Shown: positions 1 through 6,459, counted from the stretch's first letter. The stretch is DNA of 6,722 nt from an uncultured Clostridia bacterium (GCA_947307505.1 CAMZJG010000056.1:1-6722), one strand, 5' to 3'. Notes: a model not told the origin generated them from the sequence alone. Numbers and translations are program-made.

Positions 1-372
1 GAGAACGGCATCCTCATGGAGCGGCACGACTGCGGCAGGAGCGAGCAGTTCGTGGGAGACTGGGTGGAGATGGGCATCCGCTGCTGGAACCCCGCCCAGA
101 CCACCAACGACCTGAAGTCCATCAAAAAGCGTTTTGGCCGGAAGATGGCCATCAACGGCGGGTGGGACAGCCTGAAATGGGCCAACTGCGAGGACGAGGA
201 GGCCTTCCGGGCCGCCCTGACGGAATACGTGGATACCTTCGCCCCGGACGGCGGTTTCGTTTTTGCCGCCATGGCCGGCGGCAAGCCGGACGCCCCCGGC
301 GCCAAGATGCGCCAGGACGCTGTGAACGACGTTTACCAGAATTACGCGAAAAACTACTACAAGACCCACTGA
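1..372 (+). CDS. Uroporphyrinogen decarboxylase (URO-D) family protein, probable methyltransferase-like; C-terminal part only
   Basis: The frame is open from base 1 to a TGA at 370-372, so the gene begins outside the window; the ATG at 16 is internal. The visible 123 residues look like the end of a URO-D-fold TIM barrel. HDCG is at visible residues 9-12, then a G-I-R-C-W-N-P-A-Q strand, then K-K-R-F-G-R-K and I-N-G-G-W-D, the usual order in URO-D/MtaA-type proteins. True HemE acts in haem synthesis. The many Clostridia paralogues are instead linked to corrinoid-dependent methyl transfer, where an H-x-C motif helps bind zinc. The HDC here resembles that motif, which favours a methyltransferase-like role over HemE. 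The family call is fairly secure. The substrate is unknown, and no corrinoid-protein partner is visible because the upstream side is cut off. A strong hairpin follows 15 bases after the stop. Confidence 0.8.
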   Translation, partial: ENGILMERHDCGRSEQFVGDWVEMGIRCWNPAQTTNDLKSIKKRFGRKMAINGGWDSLKWANCEDEEAFRAALTEYVDTFAPDGGFVFAAMAGGKPDAPGAKMRQDAVNDVYQNYAKNYYKTH

Positions 373-387
373 TACAGAAAAACGCAG

Positions 388-426
388 CGGCCCGGGCGGG
401 GTGATCCCGCCCGGGCCGTATTTTAT
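388..426. terminator. Bidirectional intrinsic terminator between convergent genes
   Basis: A perfect 13-bp GC-only stem (388-400 paired with 406-418) closes a 5-base loop. On the plus strand it is followed by TATTTTAT, and on the minus strand by CTGCGTTTTT (the complement of 378-387). It sits between the URO-D-like stop (372) and the pcp stop (423-425), so it can end transcription from both sides. The plus-strand T-tract overlaps the pcp stop codon. Confidence 0.85.
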
Positions 427-1010
427 GCCTGTATGCTTTCCGCCAGGGCCGTCAGAGCGGCGGCGACGCCTTGGGTCATCTCCTCCCGGCTCAGGCCGTC
501 CTCCGGCCCGGGCACGTGGATGAACCCGCAGGGGAGGCCAGGGCGGCGGGAGGCCGCATAATGGAGCATGGAGTACATCAGGCTGTTGCAAACGAAGGTC
601 CCGGCTGAGTTGGACACCGCGGCGGGGACCCCCGCCTCCCGGACGGCGGCTGCCAGGGCCTTCACGGGGAGGGTGGAGAAGTACGCCGCCGGTCCCCCGG
701 GGACCACGGGTTCCTCCGCCGGCAGGTTCCCGGCGTTATCCGGCCGGGCGGCGTCCATGAGGTTGAGGGCCGCCCGTTCCGGGGTGACGGCCTTCCTCCC
801 CGCCGCCTGACCGAGACAGACGACGGCGTCCGGACGGAGCCGCTCCACCGCTTCCTGCGCCAGCCGGGCGGAAAGGCCGAATACCGTCGGCAGGACGAGT
901 TTTTCCAGCTTTGCGCCTCCGACGCGCGGCGGCAGGGCCTCCAGCACCTCCAGGGAGGTATTGGTCTCCGCCCCGCCGAAGGGATCGAAGGCGGTCACCA
1001 GGATCGTCAT
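423..1010 (-). CDS. pcp: Pyroglutamyl-peptidase I (pyrrolidone-carboxylate peptidase, family C15)
   Basis: A cytoplasmic cysteine peptidase of 195 residues that removes N-terminal pyroglutamate from peptides. The family is usually 200-215 residues, so this is full length on the short side. It opens with the classic ILVTAFDPFGG (residues 3-13). The family's catalytic triad can be placed: Glu78 in TPERAALNL, Cys141 in GTFVCNSLMY and His165 in GFIHVPG. The start at 1010 is preferred over an upstream in-frame ATG at 1043. AGGAGG (1017-1022) lies 6 bases before it, and its ATG overlaps the stop of the GH95 gene as ATGA, which implies translational coupling. It is the last gene of the GH43-GH95-pcp operon, and its stop abuts the terminator hairpin. 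It has no signal peptide. The identification is secure. Its place in a glycosidase operon is unusual. Confidence 0.95.
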   Translation of the reverse strand: MTILVTAFDPFGGAETNTSLEVLEALPPRVGGAKLEKLVLPTVFGLSARLAQEAVERLRPDAVVCLGQAAGRKAVTPERAALNLMDAARPDNAGNLPAEEPVVPGGPAAYFSTLPVKALAAAVREAGVPAAVSNSAGTFVCNSLMYSMLHYAASRRPGLPCGFIHVPGPEDGLSREEMTQGVAAALTALAESIQA

Positions 1011-3424
1011 GCTATCCCTCCTCCCCATTCCGCTTCCAGACACAAGGTCTCCCCCGCCTTCACAGCAAGGGTCACCTCGTCCCTCTCCATGGACAGCTCC
1101 CGTCCGTTCACCCGAAGGGACCGGGCCGGGCAGCGGAAACGGAGAGTCAGGGTCTGGTCCCGCAGAGGACGGAGAAGCGCTTGCATCCCCGTTTTGTCCC
1201 AGACCAGACGCTCCAGCTTCGTCCAGGTATAGAGCCAGACCCCCTCCAGGCTGCCCCGATCCAGCTCATGGGGAAGAAGGGGGAAGAATTCCACCGTACC
1301 CGGGGCGGAGAAGACGCACATCTCCAGCAGCAGGGCGGGCATGGCCCCCTGGAGATCCGGAAACCATCCCTTGTAGGGAAAGTGGGCGGTGGACAGGCTC
1401 CGGCGCACGAAGCCGTGCTCCAGGAGCTGGGAAAGGTTCTGCTCCGTCTCCTCCCTGTCCCGCAGACGGATGGCGGTAAAAGCCCGGTGGATGATGCCGT
1501 GGGCGGAATCGTCCTGCTGGCCCCGCTTCCGGTTGGAGATGCGGATGGCTTCCGCGATCTCCGGTTCCCTTTCCGGCGTTACCGCCCGGCCGGGCCAGAC
1601 ATCGTAATGGTGAGACACGTGGCGGTGGTTGTAGTTCTCCTCCATGGCGGGCCAGGCCCATTCCTTCAGAGCCCCCTCCTCGTCCGTCAGCAGGTCCGGC
1701 AGATCCGCCAGCTGCTTTTGCCACCGGGGCAGGTTTTCCGCCTCGATCCCCAGGGTCCGGCAGGCCTCCATCAGGTTCGTGAGCACCTCCCGGCAGATGG
1801 CGATATCCATGACGGAATTGATGCGGGTGGGATGCTTGTCCCGGCCCGTGACGGTGGCGTAATCCGGGTTGGGGGTGGGGTCCTCCGGGGAGAAGGAGGG
1901 GAAGAAAATGCATTTGCCGTTTTCATCCCGCTCCGCGGCATAATCCTCGTAAAACAGGGCGATCTCCTTCAGGGCGGGAACCACCCGGTCCCGGAGGAAA
2001 TCCTGATCCCCGGTGCAGAGCCAGTACCCCCAGAACTCGTTATAGATCCAGCCCAGGCAGCCGGTCCAGCAGTAATGGGGATAGGTGCGGGAGGTATGAT
2101 ACAGGAGGCCGGAATCATAGTCGCAGTGGACGCTGGCCAGGAGCCCCCGGGCGCCAAACAGCAGCCGGGCGTTGGTGCGGAAATCCGGGAACTTGGATTC
2201 ATAATACCGGAAGTATACGTCCATCTCCCGGAACAGACCGGTGTTGTTCCCGGCACAGACCTGGAGATTGGTGTTGATGTTGTGCTGACCCCACAGGGGG
2301 GGCAGTTTTCCCGTATCGATGATCTGGTAGAAGCGGCCCAGGTCGTAGAGCTTTTCCAGCAGGGCGGGTTCCGCCCAGCCGGTGTTCCGGCACCGGCGCA
2401 GCAGTTCCTCTCCGGAAAGGAAGCGGTCCTCCTTCCGGCACAGAGAAAGGCGGGAACGGTCCATCCGCTCCCCCAGGTACCGGAGGTTGCCTTCCGCCCA
2501 GGCGTCGAAATCCACGTCCCTTTCCATCAGCTCCCTGGCAGCCTCCCGGGCGGCGGCGAAGGTGAAGCCCTCCTCGATCCGCAGGACTTTGGCCAGGAGG
2601 ATGAGTCCCCGGCCCCCGGTCACCCGGACGCCCTCCCGGGTAAGGACGGCCTCGCCTCCCAGGGGGACGAAGCGGAAAGCCAGGACGAAGCCCCGGGAAT
2701 CGCACAGGGCGGGATCGTACTGCCAGGCTGCCGTGATGCACTCCGGGCTCCGCTCCACCTGCCGCAGGGAATCCTTCAGGCTGATCCGGCCGAAGGGGCC
2801 GGGACCGCCGGGAAACCGGATCTTTACCTCCAGCTCCGGCGCTCCCTCCGGAGCGGCGAGCCGGGCGGCGATAAAGTCCCCGTCGTATACGCAGAGATAC
2901 TCGTGGGTGAAGACGCCCAGGTCCGTGCGCCACCGGGCGGTGATCATGCCGGAGCGCAGATCCGTCCACCGGAGGTAATCCCGGATCCCCTCCCCCGTCC
3001 GGCAGATGCGCAGTCGGAAGGCCTCATGGGTGCGGAGGGATTCGATGGGATAGACGATGGGCTTGTCCAGGTCGATATACCGGTCGTGCCCCGCCTCCCG
3101 CTGGGCCTTGTCCAGCAGCCGGTCCGCCTCCTCCGGTTTGCCCGCCAGCAGGGCCTTCCGGATATCCGCCAGATACGGGCGCAGGTCCGGGGGCTGGGGG
3201 GTGGTCCTCCATTTGGGCTCAAAGAGCATCTCCATATTGGCGGTGAGGCCATCGGCCAGGGGATCCCCGGTGACGTCGATGCGGTGGGAGCCGTTGCCGG
3301 TGAACAGGGCGTCCGCCGGGTCATCCGCCGGAGCCAGGGAGCAGATATTCCGCTCCGGCAGCAGGGCGGAGCGCTCCTCCGGGGGGAGAAAGGGCCAGGG
3401 GTATTCCAGATGCTTCAGCTGCAT
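1007..3424 (-). CDS. GH95-family glycoside hydrolase (alpha-L-fucosidase / alpha-L-galactosidase type)
   Basis: An 805-residue protein with the GH95 architecture: an N-terminal beta domain with GNG near residue 43 and an (alpha/alpha)6 catalytic barrel with TGDQDFLRDRVVPALKE around residues 471-487. A short C-terminal beta domain ends with SLRVNGREL-type strands. Family members cleave terminal alpha-1,2-fucose or alpha-L-galactose by inversion. Likely catalytic positions, by motif alignment from memory, are Asn382 and Asn384 (NINTNLQ, the Asn pair that acts with an Asp), Glu514 (FSPE, general acid) and Asp690 (FPDLQG). HRHVSHHYDVWPG is at 600-612. The start at 3424 is chosen over 3511 because GGGAGGA (3432-3438) lies 7 bases upstream and because the longer form would overlap the GH43 gene. 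There is no signal peptide, so it is probably cytoplasmic. The usual DGNFG-like segment reads DLQG, so substrate specificity may differ. The family call is good; fucose versus galactose cannot be decided. Confidence 0.87.
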   Translation of the reverse strand: MQLKHLEYPWPFLPPEERSALLPERNICSLAPADDPADALFTGNGSHRIDVTGDPLADGLTANMEMLFEPKWRTTPQPPDLRPYLADIRKALLAGKPEEADRLLDKAQREAGHDRYIDLDKPIVYPIESLRTHEAFRLRICRTGEGIRDYLRWTDLRSGMITARWRTDLGVFTHEYLCVYDGDFIAARLAAPEGAPELEVKIRFPGGPGPFGRISLKDSLRQVERSPECITAAWQYDPALCDSRGFVLAFRFVPLGGEAVLTREGVRVTGGRGLILLAKVLRIEEGFTFAAAREAARELMERDVDFDAWAEGNLRYLGERMDRSRLSLCRKEDRFLSGEELLRRCRNTGWAEPALLEKLYDLGRFYQIIDTGKLPPLWGQHNINTNLQVCAGNNTGLFREMDVYFRYYESKFPDFRTNARLLFGARGLLASVHCDYDSGLLYHTSRTYPHYCWTGCLGWIYNEFWGYWLCTGDQDFLRDRVVPALKEIALFYEDYAAERDENGKCIFFPSFSPEDPTPNPDYATVTGRDKHPTRINSVMDIAICREVLTNLMEACRTLGIEAENLPRWQKQLADLPDLLTDEEGALKEWAWPAMEENYNHRHVSHHYDVWPGRAVTPEREPEIAEAIRISNRKRGQQDDSAHGIIHRAFTAIRLRDREETEQNLSQLLEHGFVRRSLSTAHFPYKGWFPDLQGAMPALLLEMCVFSAPGTVEFFPLLPHELDRGSLEGVWLYTWTKLERLVWDKTGMQALLRPLRDQTLTLRFRCPARSLRVNGRELSMERDEVTLAVKAGETLCLEAEWGGGIA
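1017..1022 (-). promoter_or_regulatory. Ribosome binding site of pcp (decides its start)
   Basis: AGGAGG on the minus strand lies 6 bases before the ATG at 1010, inside the 3' end of the GH95 gene. It supports the 195-residue Pcp over the 206-residue reading from 1043. Confidence 0.85.
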
Positions 3425-3431
3425 TCTCGTA

Positions 3432-3438
3432 TCCTCCC
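3432..3438 (-). promoter_or_regulatory. Ribosome binding site of the GH95 gene (decides its start)
   Basis: GGGAGGA on the minus strand sits in the 22-base gap after the GH43 stop, 7 bases before the ATG at 3424. The ATG at 3511 lies inside the GH43 gene, so it is not the likely start. Confidence 0.8.
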
Positions 3439-3446
3439 TTTCCGGC

Positions 3447-4847
3447 TCATTCCAGGGCGAAGGAGGCCAGCATGGCGGTCCCCGGTCCCCGATAGGTGAA
3501 ATACAGGGCATGGATCCCGTCCGGGACGGGGATCTCGGCGGAAAACGCCGTCCACTGATTCCGGAAACCCAGGGGGATCTTCCCCAGGGGCTCCCCCTCC
3601 AGGTCGGTACGGACCTCGAAGCAGCCCCCGGCGTAGCCCCGGGTGCGGAGGGTGATCCGCCGTACGCCCCGGCAGTCGAAATACTTGAAGCCCGCCGTCA
3701 CCCCCTCCGTCATGGAGGCGATATACTGGGGCTCCTCATCCCCGTCCCGCCCGTCCTGGGTGAGACGGGGCCGGTTGGGGGCCTGACGGTCCAGGCGCAG
3801 ATCATCCCAGAACAGGCAGCAGGCCAGACTTGCGGAGAACTCTCCCCTGCCTTCGAAGGGGACTCCGCCCCCGTTGGAGGTCATCTCGGCCTGGGGCATG
3901 GAGCCGTCCGGCAGGACCGTCAGCCTTTCCAGGCAGCCCTGGCGGCTGAACTCCGTGCCGTTGGTATGGCGGTGGTAGAAGATATACCGCTCCCCCGCCG
4001 CCTCCACCAGGCCGCCATGGTTGTTGCCCCCCACGTTGGTCCGCTTTTTCGGGTCCTTCCAGCCGCCGACGCCGTAATCGCAGTTGCTCACCAGAACGCC
4101 CCCGTAGCGGAAGCCCCGGAGGGGGTCCCGGCTGACGGCCCAGCACAGCTCGTTCATCCATACGGAGGAATAGACGAAATAGTACAGGTCCCCGAACTTG
4201 CGGATGGAGGAGGCCTCGAAGAACTCATGGTCCTCAAAGCCGGTGCCCCGGCTGGTCTTGGCGCTGGGCACCACGAACACCGGCCCCTCCCGTACCGTGA
4301 GCATGTCCCGGTCCAGCACCGTGCCCATGGCGCCGCCCTTCTCCTTTTCGTCCCGGAAGCAGACGCCCCCGGTATACAGCCAGGTCCGGTCCCCCTCCGT
4401 GAGCACCGCCGGGTCGAACTGGGGATCGTCCCCGGGCTTCTCCCCCAGGAGCGTCCCATCCGGGTAATGGACGTGGCCGTAGTATTCGTACTGTCCGGCG
4501 GGAGTATCGCACACCGCGACGGAGACGATGTCCTGATGGTCCAGCACATAGTAGAGGTAATAGCGCCCATCCGGCCCCCTGGTCACGTCCGGGGCGTACA
4601 GGCACTGCTCCCCGCCCCGGTTGTCCGGGTCCTGGGTCTTCCGGTAGATCACGCCCTCATACCGCCAGTCCGTCAGGTCCTCCTCCGGGGCGGACCAGCA
4701 GACGTAGTCGTTCAGGCAGTAGACCCAGCCGTTGAACTGATCATGGGAGCCGTAGACGTATACCCGTCCGTCGAACAAGTGCGGCTCCCCGTCCGGGATG
4801 TACTCCCAGGAGGGGAGATAGGGGTTGCGCAGGGGTTTATCCGCCAT
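3447..4847 (-). CDS. GH43-family glycoside hydrolase with C-terminal carbohydrate-binding-like domain
   Basis: A 466-residue protein. Residues 1 to about 330 form a five-bladed-propeller GH43 domain, a family of inverting arabinofuranosidases, xylosidases and related exo-enzymes. The three conserved acids can be placed: Asp19 in YIPDGEPHLF (general base), Asp145 in PQFDPAVL (pKa modulator) and Glu211 in FFEASSI (general acid). His278 in NNHGGLVE fits the conserved metal-associated His. Residues about 375-466 form a beta-rich module ending DGIHALYFTYRG, typical of CBM6-like domains that follow some GH43 enzymes. There is no signal peptide, so it is probably cytoplasmic despite the binding module. 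GAGGGAGGG (4855-4863) lies 7 bases before the ATG. It is the first gene of the operon, ending 22 bases before the GH95 start. The exact substrate cannot be told; arabinose or xylose side chains are the commonest for the family, and galactofuranose is possible. Confidence 0.88.
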   Translation of the reverse strand: MADKPLRNPYLPSWEYIPDGEPHLFDGRVYVYGSHDQFNGWVYCLNDYVCWSAPEEDLTDWRYEGVIYRKTQDPDNRGGEQCLYAPDVTRGPDGRYYLYYVLDHQDIVSVAVCDTPAGQYEYYGHVHYPDGTLLGEKPGDDPQFDPAVLTEGDRTWLYTGGVCFRDEKEKGGAMGTVLDRDMLTVREGPVFVVPSAKTSRGTGFEDHEFFEASSIRKFGDLYYFVYSSVWMNELCWAVSRDPLRGFRYGGVLVSNCDYGVGGWKDPKKRTNVGGNNHGGLVEAAGERYIFYHRHTNGTEFSRQGCLERLTVLPDGSMPQAEMTSNGGGVPFEGRGEFSASLACCLFWDDLRLDRQAPNRPRLTQDGRDGDEEPQYIASMTEGVTAGFKYFDCRGVRRITLRTRGYAGGCFEVRTDLEGEPLGKIPLGFRNQWTAFSAEIPVPDGIHALYFTYRGPGTAMLASFALE

Positions 4848-4854
4848 GGCGTTT

Positions 4855-4863
4855 CCCTCCCTC
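4855..4863 (-). promoter_or_regulatory. Ribosome binding site of the GH43 gene
   Basis: GAGGGAGGG on the minus strand lies 7 bases before the ATG at 4847. It gives the operon's first gene a strong translation start in a leader of only about 20-25 bases. Confidence 0.8.
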
Positions 4864-4876
4864 TTTCGTTTTTCTG

Positions 4877-4905
4877 ATTATACCATATTCCGGAGGGAGG
4901 GAAAA
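4877..4905 (-). promoter_or_regulatory. Promoter of the GH43-GH95-pcp operon (extended -10)
   Basis: On the minus strand a perfect TATAAT (4877-4882) is preceded by TGG (4883-4885), making an extended -10 of the housekeeping sigma type. A weak -35 (TTTTCC, 4900-4905) lies 17 bases upstream. The predicted transcript start is near 4870, just ahead of the ribosome binding site. No other promoter is evident in the short gaps within the operon. Confidence 0.75.
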
Positions 4906-4910
4906 AGGGG

Positions 4911-4931
4911 GCGAGGGGGATTTCGCCTCGC
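4911..4931. repeat. Short inverted repeat upstream of the operon promoter
   Basis: GCGAGG (4911-4916) and CCTCGC (4926-4931) form 6-bp arms around a 9-base centre, a few bases upstream of the -35 region. The position would suit an operator. The arms are short and GC-rich, so chance is a real possibility in this composition. Confidence 0.3.
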
Positions 4932-4969
4932 TGGGGGGCTCCCTGCCCGGGCGCTTGTTTTTTCTGCTG

Positions 4970-5031
4970 CCGTATTCGTTTGATTGTCTCCGGCGGCCGT
5001 ATTCCTTTTTGCCCGCCAAATAGAAATACGG
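4970..5031. repeat. Three copies of CCGTATT in the intergenic region
   Basis: GCCGTATTC occurs at 4969-4977 and again at 4996-5004 as a direct repeat 27 bases apart. A third CCGTATT lies inverted (AATACGG) at 5025-5031, so the second and third copies could also pair as a hairpin. They lie roughly 90-160 bases upstream of the operon transcript start, in a patch less GC-rich than the genes. They may be regulator sites or remnants; no family is recognised. Confidence 0.4.
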
Positions 5032-5094
5032 AAAAGAAAAACCGCATGGTTGAGTCATTTTCCCCTTTACCTGATCATTTGCTTCTTTCTGACC

Positions 5095-5124
5095 GAAAAG
5101 GCCGCGCGGATCTCCGCGCGGCCT
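5095..5124 (-). terminator. Intrinsic terminator of the glycosyltransferase gene
   Basis: A perfect GC-rich stem (5099-5110 with 5113-5124, at most 12 bp; the innermost pairs probably open to form the loop) lies about 30 bases beyond the glycosyltransferase stop. On the minus strand it is followed by TTTTC. It separates this gene from the downstream GH43 operon, supporting independent transcription of the two units. Confidence 0.75.
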
Positions 5125-5154
5125 GACTGCGTCTGCATGCGTTTTCCCGGGACC

Positions 5155-6357
5155 TCAGTTTTCCCGCTCCCCGTGTTTCTCCCGGTATTCTTCGATCACC
5201 TGCCGGTATTTCTCCTGCGCCTCCGCCACGATCTGCTCCCAGGACTTGGCCACGGTGGTCTCCGCGCTCTTTCCCGCGGCCCGGCGCAGCTCCTCATTTC
5301 CGAAGATCCGGCGGATCTCGGCGCACATGGCTTCCGGGGATTCCTCCGCCGTGAAGCCGTTCACATCCTTGGTGACGATCTCCGCCGCGTTGGACCCGGC
5401 GGTGAGGAGGGCGGGGAGCCCCAGGGAGGCTGCCTCCCGCAGCACCAGGGGGGAATTATCGTACACGGAGGGGAAGAAAAACAGGTCGGAGAACAGGATC
5501 ACCCCCGCCAGCAGGTCCCGGTCGTCGATCCGGCCCAGGAAACGGACCATGCCCTCGGGCAGCTCCAGAGAATCGGCATACTTCCGGATCGCCTTTCCGT
5601 CGTATCCGTCCCCCGCGATCAAAAGGCGGCAGTCCTCCCCGGCCGCTGCCAGCCGCTGCATGGTGTCCAGCACCAGGCGGAGGTTCTTATGCCAGATGAG
5701 ATGGCCGACGAAGAGGATGGTCTTTTTCCCCTCTTCCAGACCGTACTCCGCCGCCGCCCGGGCGGCCAGAGCCTCCCGCTCCCCTTCCCCGATCCGGAAG
5801 GAGGAGCCGTTATCCATCACGAAAATATCTCCCCGGTAGCCATAGCTCCGCAGGGTCTCCGCCGTGCCGCGGGAGCAGGCCCAGACGCTGTCCGCCCGCT
5901 GATAGAAGCGGACGATGAACTTCGTCGCCGTCCGGGCAATGAACTTGGAATCGGTGATGTTCAGGGCATCGTCATAATACTTGGAATGGAAGGTGGCGAC
6001 GCAGGGGATATGATGCTTCCGGGCGTAAGCCGCCGCGAAAGCCCCCAGGAAAAAGGGGGAATGGATATGGAAGAGATCCGCATGGAACCCGTCCAGATAC
6101 CGCTTCAGATCCCGGTCCAGCCGGGGACTGGGCAGGGCATACTCCGAGAAGGAGAAGCCCGACCGCTTCACCTGCACCGTCTCATACCCCAGGCCCGCAT
6201 AGGCGCCGGGCTTCTTTTTCTGCTGGGGAAAGATCACGGCGGTCTTCCCCTCCCGGTTCATCAGGGCGGCATAATTGTGCACCGTCACCACCACCCCGTC
6301 GATCATGGGGAAATAGGTATCCACGAATTGTATGATCCGAAGAGCCTGCTTGTCCAT
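5155..6357 (-). CDS. GT4-family glycosyltransferase (group 1, GT-B fold)
   Basis: A 400-residue protein that probably transfers a sugar from a nucleotide donor at the inner membrane face. The N-terminal acceptor half begins QFVDTYFPMIDGVVVTVHNY (residues 10-29), the usual GT4 opening loop. HIHSPFFLGA (97-106) and ATFHSKYYDD (121-130) follow, as in diacylglycerol glycosyltransferases and mannosyltransferases. The C-terminal donor half has ILFVGHLIWHKN (214-225, with Lys224) and LLIAGDG (245-251). The EX7E motif appears as Asp300-X7-Glu308 in YDNSPLVLREAA. The tail (about 375-400) is charged and helical. The start at 6357 is chosen because AGGAGG (6367-6372) lies 9 bases upstream; the longer GTG reading at 6411 has no ribosome binding site. 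It is a single-gene unit with its own promoter and terminator. The family is secure. Acceptor and sugar are unknown; glycolipid synthesis is one possibility from resemblance only. Confidence 0.9.
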   Translation of the reverse strand: MDKQALRIIQFVDTYFPMIDGVVVTVHNYAALMNREGKTAVIFPQQKKKPGAYAGLGYETVQVKRSGFSFSEYALPSPRLDRDLKRYLDGFHADLFHIHSPFFLGAFAAAYARKHHIPCVATFHSKYYDDALNITDSKFIARTATKFIVRFYQRADSVWACSRGTAETLRSYGYRGDIFVMDNGSSFRIGEGEREALAARAAAEYGLEEGKKTILFVGHLIWHKNLRLVLDTMQRLAAAGEDCRLLIAGDGYDGKAIRKYADSLELPEGMVRFLGRIDDRDLLAGVILFSDLFFFPSVYDNSPLVLREAASLGLPALLTAGSNAAEIVTKDVNGFTAEESPEAMCAEIRRIFGNEELRRAAGKSAETTVAKSWEQIVAEAQEKYRQVIEEYREKHGEREN

Positions 6358-6366
6358 GGGCGGCAG

Positions 6367-6372
6367 CCTCCT
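6367..6372 (-). promoter_or_regulatory. Ribosome binding site of the glycosyltransferase (decides its start)
   Basis: AGGAGG on the minus strand is 9 bases before the ATG at 6357. The GTG at 6411 and the ATG at 6405 further upstream have no comparable site. Confidence 0.8.
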
Positions 6373-6430
6373 GTGCACATTCTTCCCGTCCGCCGCAATG
6401 GGCATAAACACGGCATGACGGATTTTTGGT

Positions 6431-6459
6431 ATTATACCACAGGTTTACAGCTTTGTGCC
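6431..6459 (-). promoter_or_regulatory. Promoter of the glycosyltransferase gene (extended -10)
   Basis: The minus strand has TGG plus TATAAT (TATAAT at 6431-6436, TGG at 6437-6439), the same nine bases as the operon promoter at 4877-4885. A weak -35 (GGCACA, 6454-6459) lies 17 bases upstream. The predicted start near 6424 leaves a leader of about 67 bases. Confidence 0.7.

Noticed and set aside
911..3499. An 862-codon open frame on the plus strand antisense to the GH95 gene
   Set aside because: It is rich in Pro, Gly, Arg and Gln, has no recognisable domain, and lies opposite a gene with clear GH95 motifs. Long antisense frames are expected in GC-rich genes with biased third positions.
3425..3511. 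N-terminal extension of the GH95 protein from an ATG at 3511
   Set aside because: It overlaps the end of GH43, adds Pro/Trp-rich residues unlike the family, and ignores the well-placed ribosome binding site for 3424.
3057..4877. A 606-codon plus-strand open frame antisense to GH43 and part of GH95
   Set aside because: Low-complexity composition, no domain and it spans two real genes and their junction.
4837..5058. A 73-codon minus-strand frame across the gap upstream of GH43
   Set aside because: It would be translated through the promoter and ribosome binding site of the operon, has no ribosome binding site of its own that I can see, and its composition is basic and repetitive.
4848..5154. 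Possible riboswitch, small RNA or catabolite (cre) site in the intergenic region
   Set aside because: I found no conserved riboswitch core, no tRNA-like fold and no convincing cre match; only the promoter, short repeats and a terminator are supported.
6358..6411. GTG or ATG start of the glycosyltransferase at 6411 or 6405
   Set aside because: No ribosome binding site before either, and the GTG would fall only about 13 bases after the predicted transcript start. The ATG at 6357 has AGGAGG 9 bases upstream.
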